A program made the translations under genes and the position numbers. The notes beneath the pieces are model-generated. The model was not told the origin of the DNA, ran no database searches, and saw nothing but the letters and a program-made list of their open reading frames with translations. Shown here in pieces: positions 1-6,677 of a DNA stretch of 11,831 nt (positions are counted from its first letter, which is position 1; each line of letters starts with the position of its first letter). The stretch comes from JBBRGG01 sp038240875 (GTDB lineage Bacteria; Planctomycetota; Phycisphaerae; Phycisphaerales; UBA1924): the NCBI GenBank assembly GCA_038240875.1, contig JBBRGG010000105.1, positions 1 through 11,831 on the forward strand, in the 5' to 3' direction.

Positions 1-94
1 CGTCAAGCGCGAGAAGCGTGGTGGCAAGATCGAGTTCTTCACCTGGGAGAAGACCGACAAAGCCGACGCGCTCAAGAAAGCCGTAAAGGGCTAA
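1..94 (+). CDS. 3' end of an unidentified Lys-rich gene (partial)
   Basis: An open frame enters from the left edge (first complete codon at position 2) and ends with TAA at 92-94. The 30 visible residues are strongly basic, with about nine lysines, and include the stretch GGKIEFFTWEKTDKADALKK. A strong intrinsic terminator follows about 60 bp later, which supports this being the true 3' end of a + strand transcription unit. The fragment is too short and too plain to assign a family. A small basic nucleic-acid-binding or ribosome-associated protein would fit the composition, but that is only a guess. Confidence 0.7.
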   Translation, partial: VKREKRGGKIEFFTWEKTDKADALKKAVKG

Positions 95-156
95 GGCTAA
101 GCCTGCTCTCGGTTTGTTCTTCGAGTCTGATCTCGACTCACTTTGATGTTTACGAG

Positions 157-191
157 AACCCTCGAACAACCTTCGGGGGTTCTTTCTTTTT
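157..191 (+). terminator. Rho-independent terminator of the upstream + strand gene
   Basis: A 10-bp stem is formed by AACCCTCGAA (157-166) and TTCGGGGGTT (172-181). All positions pair if one U-G wobble is allowed, and the loop is 5 nt. It is followed directly by the T-rich tract CTTTCTTTTT (182-191). On the minus strand the hairpin has no T tract, so it should act on the + strand gene ending at 94 rather than on nadD. Confidence 0.85.
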
Positions 192-193
192 CA

Positions 194-217
194 CTCTGCC
201 CCTCTGCCCCTCTGCCA
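194..217. repeat. Octamer tandem repeat (CTCTGCCC x3)
   Basis: Three head-to-tail 8-nt units lie at 194-201, 202-209 and 210-217 (the last ends in A), with a degenerate fourth copy after them. They sit 12 bp beyond the nadD stop codon, in its 3' flank. In another register the unit reads GCC-N-CT-Y-T, the same pattern as the array at 8523-8554. Confidence 0.75.
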
Positions 218-229
218 CTGTCCACTTCC

Positions 230-1297
230 TCACCGATACAGCCCCTTGGCATCGATGTAGGCCCGCACGCTTGGGTCGAGCATCGGCGTGGATTTGTCTT
301 GCGCGAGTAAGTCGCGGATGTGCGTCGAAGCAACCGGCTCCAGCGGTACGCCTGTAACCAATCGTTGCCGCCACGCTTGTACCTCCTCATCATTCCATCC
401 TGTGCGATCCGCAAGATACAAAAGCGCACCCACGAGCGCGTCCCCATGATCGATTCCATCACGAGGCATCACCAAAGGCTCGGCGAGCGCGAGCAACGCT
501 CTCGCTTCCCGCCATGCGTGAAAGTTCAACGCTTGGTCAACGCCGATGATTAGTCGCAGGGTGATGTCTGCTCCGACAAGCGTTCGCAGCCGACGAACCG
601 TGTCAATCGTGTAACTCGGCGACGGCACGCCGAGGCTTGTTTGACCAACTGAACCAGCGTGAACACTTCCCGACGAGTGCGCAATCGCCCACGCCGCTCG
701 GCGTAACTCATCCTCCCAGATCCGCGTGTGCACCACGACGTGCGATACTGACCCGAGAGCTGCTACGTGTGGCGTACTTTGTATCGCTGGTATCGGCCCG
801 GCTGATTGGTCGCGCTGCGGCACAACAGCATGACTCAACGAGTGACTCAACGCATGATTAGAACTTGCATGGCTTGGATTTGCATGGCTTGGATTTGCAT
901 GACTTGCACTTGTATGTCCAGCGCGAGCCGCATTCAACGCCGCTTCTAACATGGCGACACGATCTGCACCCGACCCGCGCGGACCATAGCCTTTGAGCGG
1001 GCTGGACGCCGCAGGAATGTACACCACGCACACGCTGCAATCCGCCCGGGCGCCTCCGAACAAACTCTCGCCACGGGCACGTGCCACCGCAGCGGCGACC
1101 CGCAGTGGCCCTTCTATGTGCCAGCGATGCACCGGGTCGAACGATCCGCCAAAGAGCAATAAATCAGTAGTTCCCATGGGTAATTCCAGCGGGGCAATCG
1201 GGGCTGGAATCGACTCGAGATGCGCTTTCGCGTGTGGAAGTCCTGCGACGTGGCCAGCGGTTTCCTCGGCGGGTTGGCCTTTCGACGGAGTACGCAT
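230..1297 (-). CDS. nadD: Nicotinate-nucleotide adenylyltransferase with a repeat-bearing insertion
   Basis: NadD transfers AMP from ATP to nicotinate mononucleotide to give deamido-NAD, the penultimate step of NAD synthesis in the cytoplasm. The nucleotidyltransferase signature GGSFDPVHRWH is at residues 50-60, with both histidines of the HxxH pair. Other family motifs are YTIDTVRRL (229-237), IGVDQALNFHAWRE (251-264) and STHIR (324-328), and the protein ends in AYIDAKGLYR as the family usually does. The start is ATG 1297 because a perfect AAGGAG lies 7 nt upstream; an in-frame TTG at 1315 overlaps that Shine-Dalgarno site and is unlikely. At 355 aa the protein is far longer than the usual 190-215. 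The excess is a roughly 40-residue N-terminal extension (an internal Met at 41 is an alternative start) and a roughly 90-residue insertion (about 128-220) rich in Ser, His and Ala with SHANP-type repeats. The HxGH glycine is tryptophan here. No partner gene of the pathway is adjacent. Confidence 0.9.
   Translation of the reverse strand: MRTPSKGQPAEETAGHVAGLPHAKAHLESIPAPIAPLELPMGTTDLLLFGGSFDPVHRWHIEGPLRVAAAVARARGESLFGGARADCSVCVVYIPAASSPLKGYGPRGSGADRVAMLEAALNAARAGHTSASHANPSHANPSHASSNHALSHSLSHAVVPQRDQSAGPIPAIQSTPHVAALGSVSHVVVHTRIWEDELRRAAWAIAHSSGSVHAGSVGQTSLGVPSPSYTIDTVRRLRTLVGADITLRLIIGVDQALNFHAWREARALLALAEPLVMPRDGIDHGDALVGALLYLADRTGWNDEEVQAWRQRLVTGVPLEPVASTHIRDLLAQDKSTPMLDPSVRAYIDAKGLYR
831..914 (-). 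repeat. 15-nt and 12-nt in-frame repeats inside nadD
   Basis: The 15-nt unit TTGCATGGCTTGGAT (+ strand) is at 865-879 and again, identical, at 880-894; diverged copies follow at 895-909 and from 910. A 12-nt unit, TGACTCAACGAG/CA, is repeated at 831-842 and 843-854. Both periods are multiples of three, so copy-number change keeps the frame. They encode the SHANP/SHAL-type Ser-His-Ala stretch of the insertion. Confidence 0.85.
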
Positions 1298-1304
1298 CGG
1301 GAAA

Positions 1305-1310
1305 CTCCTT
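1305..1310 (-). promoter_or_regulatory. Shine-Dalgarno site that fixes the nadD start
   Basis: AAGGAG on the minus strand, 7 nt before ATG 1297. It selects that ATG over the upstream in-frame TTG (1315), which would overlap the site. Confidence 0.8.
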
Positions 1311-1511
1311 ATCAAATTGCTTCTTGGACGTTCGTGTTGGATCGCAATTGGCTCTTCTCAGACTTTGTTCGGCACTTCTGCCTCAAAGCGAGACAGGCGA
1401 TGTAAAGAGGTTGTAGTACCTGTGAAGCCTACGCTAACTCGCCTGATGACATTCATATGTGTTGTGCTTGGGGGTTGATCCCCGCCCTGACCGACACTAT
1501 GAATATCTCCC

Positions 1512-1517
1512 GGGAGG
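1512..1517 (+). promoter_or_regulatory. Shine-Dalgarno site that fixes the HNH gene start, inside a palindrome
   Basis: GGGAGG lies 8 nt before ATG 1526. The in-frame ATGs at 1457 and 1499 have no comparable site. The motif overlaps the perfect 10-nt palindrome CTCCCGGGAG (1507-1516). Confidence 0.75.
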
Positions 1518-1525
1518 CCAGTGCC

Positions 1526-2386
1526 ATGCACAAAGGCGGAAATAACCCGGATCCAAACGAATCCTCCGATGTGCCAAATGGCCCGGGGGACGAACGACGC
1601 TTCGACCCTGAATACGACGGCGTGCACCGTTCCGACGAAGAACTCCTCGACACCAGTTATACAGATAAAGTTCAGCATGACCATGCCTATTTGGATCGCG
1701 CATCAAGCGACGGCTTCGCCTTGGATCCTTCTCGCATGCTGGCCCACGATTCACTCGGTGCCAAAGTCCTCGTGCTCAACAAGGCATATGTTGCCATGCG
1801 GATTATCTCGGCTCGTCGAGCCTTTTGCTTGCTCGCGCGAAATCACGCCGAAGTAATCCACGTTGACAGCGTCACTGACGACGGCGCGATCAATGGCGCA
1901 TTCCTCAATTACGACTTCGCAACCTGGGCCGAACTCTCGGTGTTGCAAAGACAATTCGAGCCCGAGCGCTTTGACTGGGTCCGCACGCCTCGCATAGATA
2001 TAGCCGTGCCCAGAATCATCCGGCTGCTTGGGTACGAACGCCTCCCCGACCAGGTCGTCAAGCTCAATCGACGTAACCTCTTCGCCCGCGATCGCAACCT
2101 CTGCCAATACTGTGGCCGTCACTTTCCCACCAACGACCTCTCCATCGATCACGTCAAGCCTCGCGCCCACGGCGGCCAAGACACGTGGGAAAACCTCGTC
2201 TGCGCTTGCATCCGCTGCAACGCGCGAAAAGGTGGAAGAACGCCCGAGCAAGCCAGTATGAGGCTTATCAAGGTGCCCGTACGGCCCAAGCGCAACCCGC
2301 TCATCTCTATCCGCCTGCGCAACGATAAATACCGTACGTGGAAAGCGTTCCTCGATCACGCATACTGGGATGTCGAGCTGCGCTAA
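1526..2386 (+). CDS. HNH endonuclease-family protein
   Basis: HNH proteins are metal-dependent nucleases with a beta-beta-alpha-metal active site. This one is of the widespread chromosomal McrA-like type, whose biological role is not settled. Residues 1-75 are acidic and probably disordered. Residues 78-180 form the N-terminal part common to this group (VLVLNKAYVAMRIISARRAF, then PRIIRLLGYERLP). The HNH module is at about 183-240: CQYC (193-196), catalytic IDHVKPRAHGG with His209, Asn223 in WENLVCA, and a second Cys pair, CIRC (228-231), which should complete a structural zinc site. The start is ATG 1526 by its Shine-Dalgarno site, giving 286 aa; upstream ATGs would add up to 23 residues without a ribosome-binding site. 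It is divergent from nadD and convergent with the phosphatase gene, 42 bp away, so it is probably transcribed alone. There is no adjacent methylase, which argues against a classical restriction system. Confidence 0.85.
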   Translation: MHKGGNNPDPNESSDVPNGPGDERRFDPEYDGVHRSDEELLDTSYTDKVQHDHAYLDRASSDGFALDPSRMLAHDSLGAKVLVLNKAYVAMRIISARRAFCLLARNHAEVIHVDSVTDDGAINGAFLNYDFATWAELSVLQRQFEPERFDWVRTPRIDIAVPRIIRLLGYERLPDQVVKLNRRNLFARDRNLCQYCGRHFPTNDLSIDHVKPRAHGGQDTWENLVCACIRCNARKGGRTPEQASMRLIKVPVRPKRNPLISIRLRNDKYRTWKAFLDHAYWDVELR

Positions 2387-2410
2387 GCCGTGCTCTTTGC
2401 AGTGCATCAG

Positions 2411-2437
2411 GTTACGATTACGTCATGCTTACGTAAC
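2411..2437. other. Small inverted repeat between convergent genes
   Basis: GTTACG (2411-2416) and CGTAAC (2432-2437) are exact inverted copies flanking a 15-nt middle that is itself partly symmetric (TACGT...TACGTA). It spans the stop codon of the minus-strand phosphatase gene. There is no T tract on either strand, so it is at best a weak bidirectional terminator. Confidence 0.3.
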
Positions 2438-4363
2438 GCGCGCTACCACCAACGTCTTGTCGTCCGTGCGCGGGGCCAGCCCCGCGTGCTGGCGCACTTC
2501 CCAAAGAATCGCGTCTGCGATCTTGGCCGCACTCGCGTTTGGATCCTGCGTCAGGATTTTGATCAGCACATCGCGCAAGCGATTCTTCCCGAAGCGCTTG
2601 CCCTCAAAGTTTGACGCATCGACAACGCCGTCAGTGAAGGCGACGATGACATCGCGTGGCTTCACGTCATAGATGCCACGCTGATACCGCTGCGATGGAT
2701 CGATGCCCACGACCATGCCACCAATGGTCAGCTCATCGATATCCGCATACGTCGGCGGGCGATGCGCTGGCACGCGGATCACCATCGTCGGCTCATGCCC
2801 CGCCGAGCAATATGTGAACCGAAGCGTCGCCGGATCGATCACGCCATACCACAAGCTCGCGAATTCATCTTCGCGCGTGTCTCGGCACAACGCCTGATTC
2901 ACACGGCTCACAACCTCATCTAGGTCGTAGATTCCCTGCACGTGCGCACGCAAGCTCGCTCGAACTGCCGCCATTAACAGCGCCGCGGCGATCCCCTTGC
3001 CCACAACATCCCCCACCACGATCCCCACATGCCCGTTTAATTCAATAAAGTCATAAAAGTCGCCACCAAGCTCAAAGCTCGGCACATACCGCGCCGCAAC
3101 ATCCAACCGAGGCGACACCGGCACGCTGCGAGGCAGCATCCGCCGCTGCACGTCCGCCGCGAGTTGGAGTTGCCTTTGGATGCGTTGCTCTTCCTTCTCA
3201 AAGCGGAGTAACCGCGCCTGCTCCAGCGCGACCGCAGCTTGGTGTGCAATTGACGCCAGCAGCCGCTTATCACTCTCGTCGAATAGACGCGGCTCGCGTC
3301 CGTACAACCGCATCACGCCCAGCGGCCTTGACTTAAAGACCATGCCACAGTGCAGTGCGGATCGCACGCCCTCGGCCTTGACCTGCTCAGGAATAAAGAC
3401 CCGCGAGTCGCTCTGCAAATCTTCGACCGCAAGCACCTCGCCAGCCATCGACATTTTGTCAAAGACGCGGTCCCGGCTCAATGGCGCGGGCGAATCCAGC
3501 CACGCCCGCGATAAGTTCCGCGACACCTTCAGGGTCATGTCCTCTTCGTCCGTGCTGGTCACGCCCATCACTTCTTCCTTAAGCACCATGATCGAGCCAG
3601 CATCAAGCCCCAGCGCATCCAGCGCGGAATCGAGTGCGGCTTCCAGCACGCGCTCGGGAGTCGCCGCCCGCACGATCAGTGCACCGATCCGCGCGAGCGC
3701 ACGAACTTCTTTCATGCGATTCGCAAGTTCAAGCTCAAATTGGCAGAGTTCTCCAGCCGTGCTCGCGGCCATCCTCAGCGCGTTTTCCAGCCGAAGACGC
3801 GCATCGCTAGGCAGGCTAGGCGTCCCAGGCTCCGCGATCATCGCGCCGATCTCTACCCCGCTTACTACCAATGGAAACTTTGTCGCGCCCGCCGAAGACT
3901 CGGGCGCAGGCTCGCTCATCCACGTCGGCTGCCCCGAAGCGTCGCGTACCTGACGAATCATCTTGCCACCGCGATCGATCAAACGCACTGGAATCCCCGC
4001 GAGATGGCCTAGTTCTTCGCACAAAGCGGCTAGGCTGCCATCGGTGAGAAAGTCGGTGATCGATTGAACTCGACGAGTATCTTTGATGCCCATCGACGGC
4101 GTAATCAGCTTGCCTTGCTCTGCTGCAGTTTGATTCGCGAGCACGCTCTTAACGCGAACCATCGGCGCCGAATGTGGCCTTTGACGAGTTGTCGCGCCGC
4201 TTGATTCCTCGTTGCTTGTGCCACGTGCCAGTTGCGAACCGGTGATGTCCGCCCCAGAAATTGGATCAATAACAGACGATTGCGCGTCTGCTGCCGGGTC
4301 TTGCGCCTCGGACAAAGGCTCGCCGCTATGAGCCGAAGGTGTTGTCTTGACTTTCTTTCCCAA
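2429..4363 (-). CDS. Sensor-GAF-PP2C (SpoIIE/RsbU-type) serine/threonine phosphatase
   Basis: This family dephosphorylates Ser/Thr on anti-sigma-factor antagonists or similar switch proteins in the cytoplasm. Residues 1-95 are polar and probably disordered. Residues 100-205 look like a ligand-binding sensor resembling a PocR domain (FLTDGSLAALCEELGHLAGI, then VRLIDRGGKMI). Residues about 215-385 are a GAF domain ending in LASIAHQAAVALEQARLL. A coiled linker (385-412) leads to the PP2C domain (415-644). The metal-binding aspartates are present: GGDFYDF (Asp435, Asp438), GDVVGKG (Asp452), FTDGVVD (Asp578) and TDDKTLVVARV (Asp634/635), so it should be active. The start is TTG 4363, the first start codon after an in-frame stop, with AAGG about 8 nt upstream; the next Met (4162) lacks a ribosome-binding site. 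There is no transmembrane segment. No anti-sigma factor or STAS-domain antagonist is in the window, so its target is not visible. Confidence 0.88.
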   Translation of the reverse strand: MGKKVKTTPSAHSGEPLSEAQDPAADAQSSVIDPISGADITGSQLARGTSNEESSGATTRQRPHSAPMVRVKSVLANQTAAEQGKLITPSMGIKDTRRVQSITDFLTDGSLAALCEELGHLAGIPVRLIDRGGKMIRQVRDASGQPTWMSEPAPESSAGATKFPLVVSGVEIGAMIAEPGTPSLPSDARLRLENALRMAASTAGELCQFELELANRMKEVRALARIGALIVRAATPERVLEAALDSALDALGLDAGSIMVLKEEVMGVTSTDEEDMTLKVSRNLSRAWLDSPAPLSRDRVFDKMSMAGEVLAVEDLQSDSRVFIPEQVKAEGVRSALHCGMVFKSRPLGVMRLYGREPRLFDESDKRLLASIAHQAAVALEQARLLRFEKEEQRIQRQLQLAADVQRRMLPRSVPVSPRLDVAARYVPSFELGGDFYDFIELNGHVGIVVGDVVGKGIAAALLMAAVRASLRAHVQGIYDLDEVVSRVNQALCRDTREDEFASLWYGVIDPATLRFTYCSAGHEPTMVIRVPAHRPPTYADIDELTIGGMVVGIDPSQRYQRGIYDVKPRDVIVAFTDGVVDASNFEGKRFGKNRLRDVLIKILTQDPNASAAKIADAILWEVRQHAGLAPRTDDKTLVVARVT

Positions 4364-4461
4364 TTCGGCTGCCTTGTCCTTGCTGATGTGTGAACTCGTC
4401 GCGATCTTCCCACGACGTTATGAATTTGCTGAACAAACGAATCGCTACGAACACCCAAGCG

Positions 4462-6426
4462 TCAAGGCACGCTACTCGGCGCCGGTTGAGTGTTCACAGG
4501 AGCCACCGGAACTGCTGATTCCACGACCGGTGATGGCGTGAGCGCTGGCGCGGGGATACTCAGCGACGGGTCGGGCAGCGACCAAATTCGTTCGAGCACA
4601 TCGGGCAGCGGATCAGTCAAGTCAACCGCTCGCATCGCTTCCAGCCCTTCACGGCGAGCCTGAATATCGTCCAACTGATGCCCCACATACGCAAGCAACA
4701 ACGCGCTCTCAGCAAGTGCGGCACCCTTGTCTAGATTCGCCCGCAAGCGATCAACCAACACCCGCAAACGCTCTCGATCTGGAATCGCAGGTGATTCATA
4801 TCGTACCGCCATTGCCTCGGGATAATTCGCGAAAAGCTCACGCAAGTTGAGCGCTGACGAGAGCAGCAATCCGCCACCAAGCTGCGCATGCGCACGCCCC
4901 ACTAGCGCGCCAGTGTCAGCAGGCCTAAACGAAAGTACCCGCGCAAACTGTTCTTCCGCATCAAAGAATCTCGACTGCCCCAGCATCCGTTGCCCGACAA
5001 TCAACTGGGCCGAGATCGCTTCGTCGCTCTTGGGGTCCATCACGAGTGTTGACGTCAAAATCTTTGAGTCGCGGATGATGTCGAGAAGTTCCTGATCAAC
5101 GCCTGCGAGCTGTCCCTTGCCGATTGCGGCTTGGCGTTTCTCTTCGGGCGACATAAATCGCTCGGACTTACCCAGCGGTGCGGCTTTGCCGCGACGAGCC
5201 GCAGGATCGAGCAACTTTCGCAGTTCTGCCATCCGCGCGTCGTACGCGTCGACTTCTACAACCGCCGCTGGCTCAACCGCCGCCGCCAGATTTGTAGCGT
5301 CTGGTTGAGTCAAATCTGGTCGAGTCAAATCAGGTCGAGTCAAATCAGGTAGAGTCAAATCAGGTAGAGTCAAATCTGGCTTCGCCAGGTCAGTCCCAGC
5401 CGTGGCATTCGGCAAGCTATTCGGCTTTAATTCCTGCACGGGCTTCACAGCCGAACGGATCACGCGACGCACGCTATCGCCCACGCGATCAATCGCGCCG
5501 CGATTTTCCAGATTCGGCAACTCGGCCAACCCTGGTCCCGTCAAGCTCGGCGTAGCAATCGCGGCGCTCGTGCTCGCAATAGCCGAACTCGCAGGACCCG
5601 TCGTAGGAACCTGCGACCGCGCCGAATTCAGCGCCGCTGTCGGGCTCTGCCCGAGCAACACTGATCGCACACCAAGCAACGAGCTCGCGCTCGTACGCTC
5701 CAACCCGGCAAACGTTGATCGATACCCCACCACCGAAGGCGTCAGCATTCGGCTTGACTGAAACGCGCCCACCGAACGCAGCGTGCCCAGGCCCGACGCA
5801 CTGATGCTCCACGCGCCCTGGCCCGTTGTCTGCCGGGTTAAATACCCCGATGTATCCAGCGCGCGGTTTGAGAGCGGGCCCGTTGCCCCTACGCCCGATC
5901 CCGGCCCACTTGTTGACGACTTCGAAGGCGAGCCATCACGCGAGATGAACTCATTTCGCGACGTCCCCGACGTGAACGAAAATTGATATTGCAACGACTC
6001 AGTACCCCGGAACCCAAGCCCTGCAGCTCCTGCCGGGATCGAATCACGCCGAAACGCAAAATTGTCATCCGACCCTAATCGCCCGCGAAAGTCGTCGGGC
6101 GCTGTGTACCCAACTTCACCTCGAAAGCTACGTCCGCCAGGCGCGTTCCCCGTCACCACAGCGTTACGCAACTGTACTTCTTGAGCAATATTTCGCGCGG
6201 GCAACGCCGCCGAGCGCGAGTTCACCAAAGGCTGTCCGGGACCAGTCTTCACACGCATGAGGTCGCGCTGCAACAACGTCCCGTCTTGCGTCTGCGCCAG
6301 GCTCACTATTGGCAATGCTCCAAGCGCCAACCCGGCAGCTACGCACAGAAGCGCTGCCGACACGCCATATCCAAAGCTATATCCAAGACCAGGTCTCGTG
6401 TTGCCAATGCATGTGAACAGTTGCAT
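4462..6426 (-). CDS. Exported low-complexity protein with C-terminal TPR-like region
   Basis: The N-terminus is a signal peptide: a long hydrophobic stretch (about 21-41, VSAALLCVAAGLALGALPIV) with likely cleavage after SLA at residue 44. The mature protein is therefore periplasmic or surface-exposed. Residues 45-345 are Gly/Ser/Ala/Arg-rich with no recognised domain. Residues 349-376 hold a PDLTx pentapeptide repeated five times. From about 465 helices resemble tetratricopeptide repeats (AEEQFARVLSFRPADTGALV at 490-509, then LNLRELFANYPEA), followed by a helical segment to 615 and a Pro-rich tail. TPRs normally mediate protein-protein contacts. The start is ATG 6426 with AGAGG 5 nt upstream. 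The phosphatase gene follows in the same direction after 98 bp, so co-transcription is possible. I do not recognise the family, and a role in cell-envelope organisation or secretion would be a guess. Confidence 0.75.
   Translation of the reverse strand: MQLFTCIGNTRPGLGYSFGYGVSAALLCVAAGLALGALPIVSLAQTQDGTLLQRDLMRVKTGPGQPLVNSRSAALPARNIAQEVQLRNAVVTGNAPGGRSFRGEVGYTAPDDFRGRLGSDDNFAFRRDSIPAGAAGLGFRGTESLQYQFSFTSGTSRNEFISRDGSPSKSSTSGPGSGVGATGPLSNRALDTSGYLTRQTTGQGAWSISASGLGTLRSVGAFQSSRMLTPSVVGYRSTFAGLERTSASSLLGVRSVLLGQSPTAALNSARSQVPTTGPASSAIASTSAAIATPSLTGPGLAELPNLENRGAIDRVGDSVRRVIRSAVKPVQELKPNSLPNATAGTDLAKPDLTLPDLTLPDLTRPDLTRPDLTQPDATNLAAAVEPAAVVEVDAYDARMAELRKLLDPAARRGKAAPLGKSERFMSPEEKRQAAIGKGQLAGVDQELLDIIRDSKILTSTLVMDPKSDEAISAQLIVGQRMLGQSRFFDAEEQFARVLSFRPADTGALVGRAHAQLGGGLLLSSALNLRELFANYPEAMAVRYESPAIPDRERLRVLVDRLRANLDKGAALAESALLLAYVGHQLDDIQARREGLEAMRAVDLTDPLPDVLERIWSLPDPSLSIPAPALTPSPVVESAVPVAPVNTQPAPSSVP
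5307..5381 (-). repeat. Five 15-nt tandem repeats coding PDLTx
   Basis: Units of GAGTCAAATC-W-GGT-N (+ strand) lie at 5307-5321, 5322-5336, 5337-5351, 5352-5366 and 5367-5381. They are nearly identical at DNA level, which suggests recent expansion. Each encodes one PDLT[LRQ] pentapeptide, so changes in copy number stay in frame. Confidence 0.9.
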
Positions 6427-6677
6427 GTCTACCTCTTCTTACACTTCTGGCTTTTCTTGTTTCTGAATCAATAGGTTGGCGAACGCGATCACAATAAACG
6501 AAGCCGAACTGCTTGAGCCGTTGCAAGCTCTTAACCAATCATATTCCAAACAAACCTCTGAGGCCATACGCTGATTCAACCAAGTCCGAACAATTCTCGC
6601 GCGCCCTTGCCTGCAAGTTCTCTTCATCCAAAACGCCACCCGCCCTGCTACGCACACCTCTTCCGCTATCATCGGCC
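6427..6677. other. Divergent intergenic region between the TPR-like gene and metG
   Basis: This 251-bp region must hold the promoters of both flanking genes. I see no convincing -35/-10 pair, tRNA or T-box-like element. A TATCAT hexamer at 6667-6672 ends 5 bp before the metG ATG, where no Shine-Dalgarno site is present. An in-frame TTG at 6513 would add 55 residues unlike any MetRS N-terminus known to me. Confidence 0.5.

Noticed and set aside
157..181. The 157-181 hairpin as the nadD terminator on the minus strand
   Set aside because: No T tract follows on that strand; the T tract is on the + strand side.
831..914. CRISPR-like array
   Set aside because: The units are 12-15 nt, contiguous and without spacers, and they keep the reading frame of nadD, so they are coding tandem repeats.
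1457..1525. Longer HNH protein starting at ATG 1457 or 1499
   Set aside because: Neither start has a ribosome-binding site, and the region includes a hairpin and the palindrome expected of an untranslated leader.
3180..3953. A 257-codon + strand frame opposite the phosphatase gene, and a similar 161-codon frame at 993-1478
   Set aside because: Both are antisense to genes with clear family motifs and have Ser/Arg-rich translations typical of shadow frames.
5307..5381. PDLTx units as a true pentapeptide-repeat (A-D/N-L-x-x) fold
   Set aside because: Only five units are present, and Pro occupies the position normally held by Ala/Cys facing the core. That does not fit the quadrilateral beta helix, so a simple linker is more likely.
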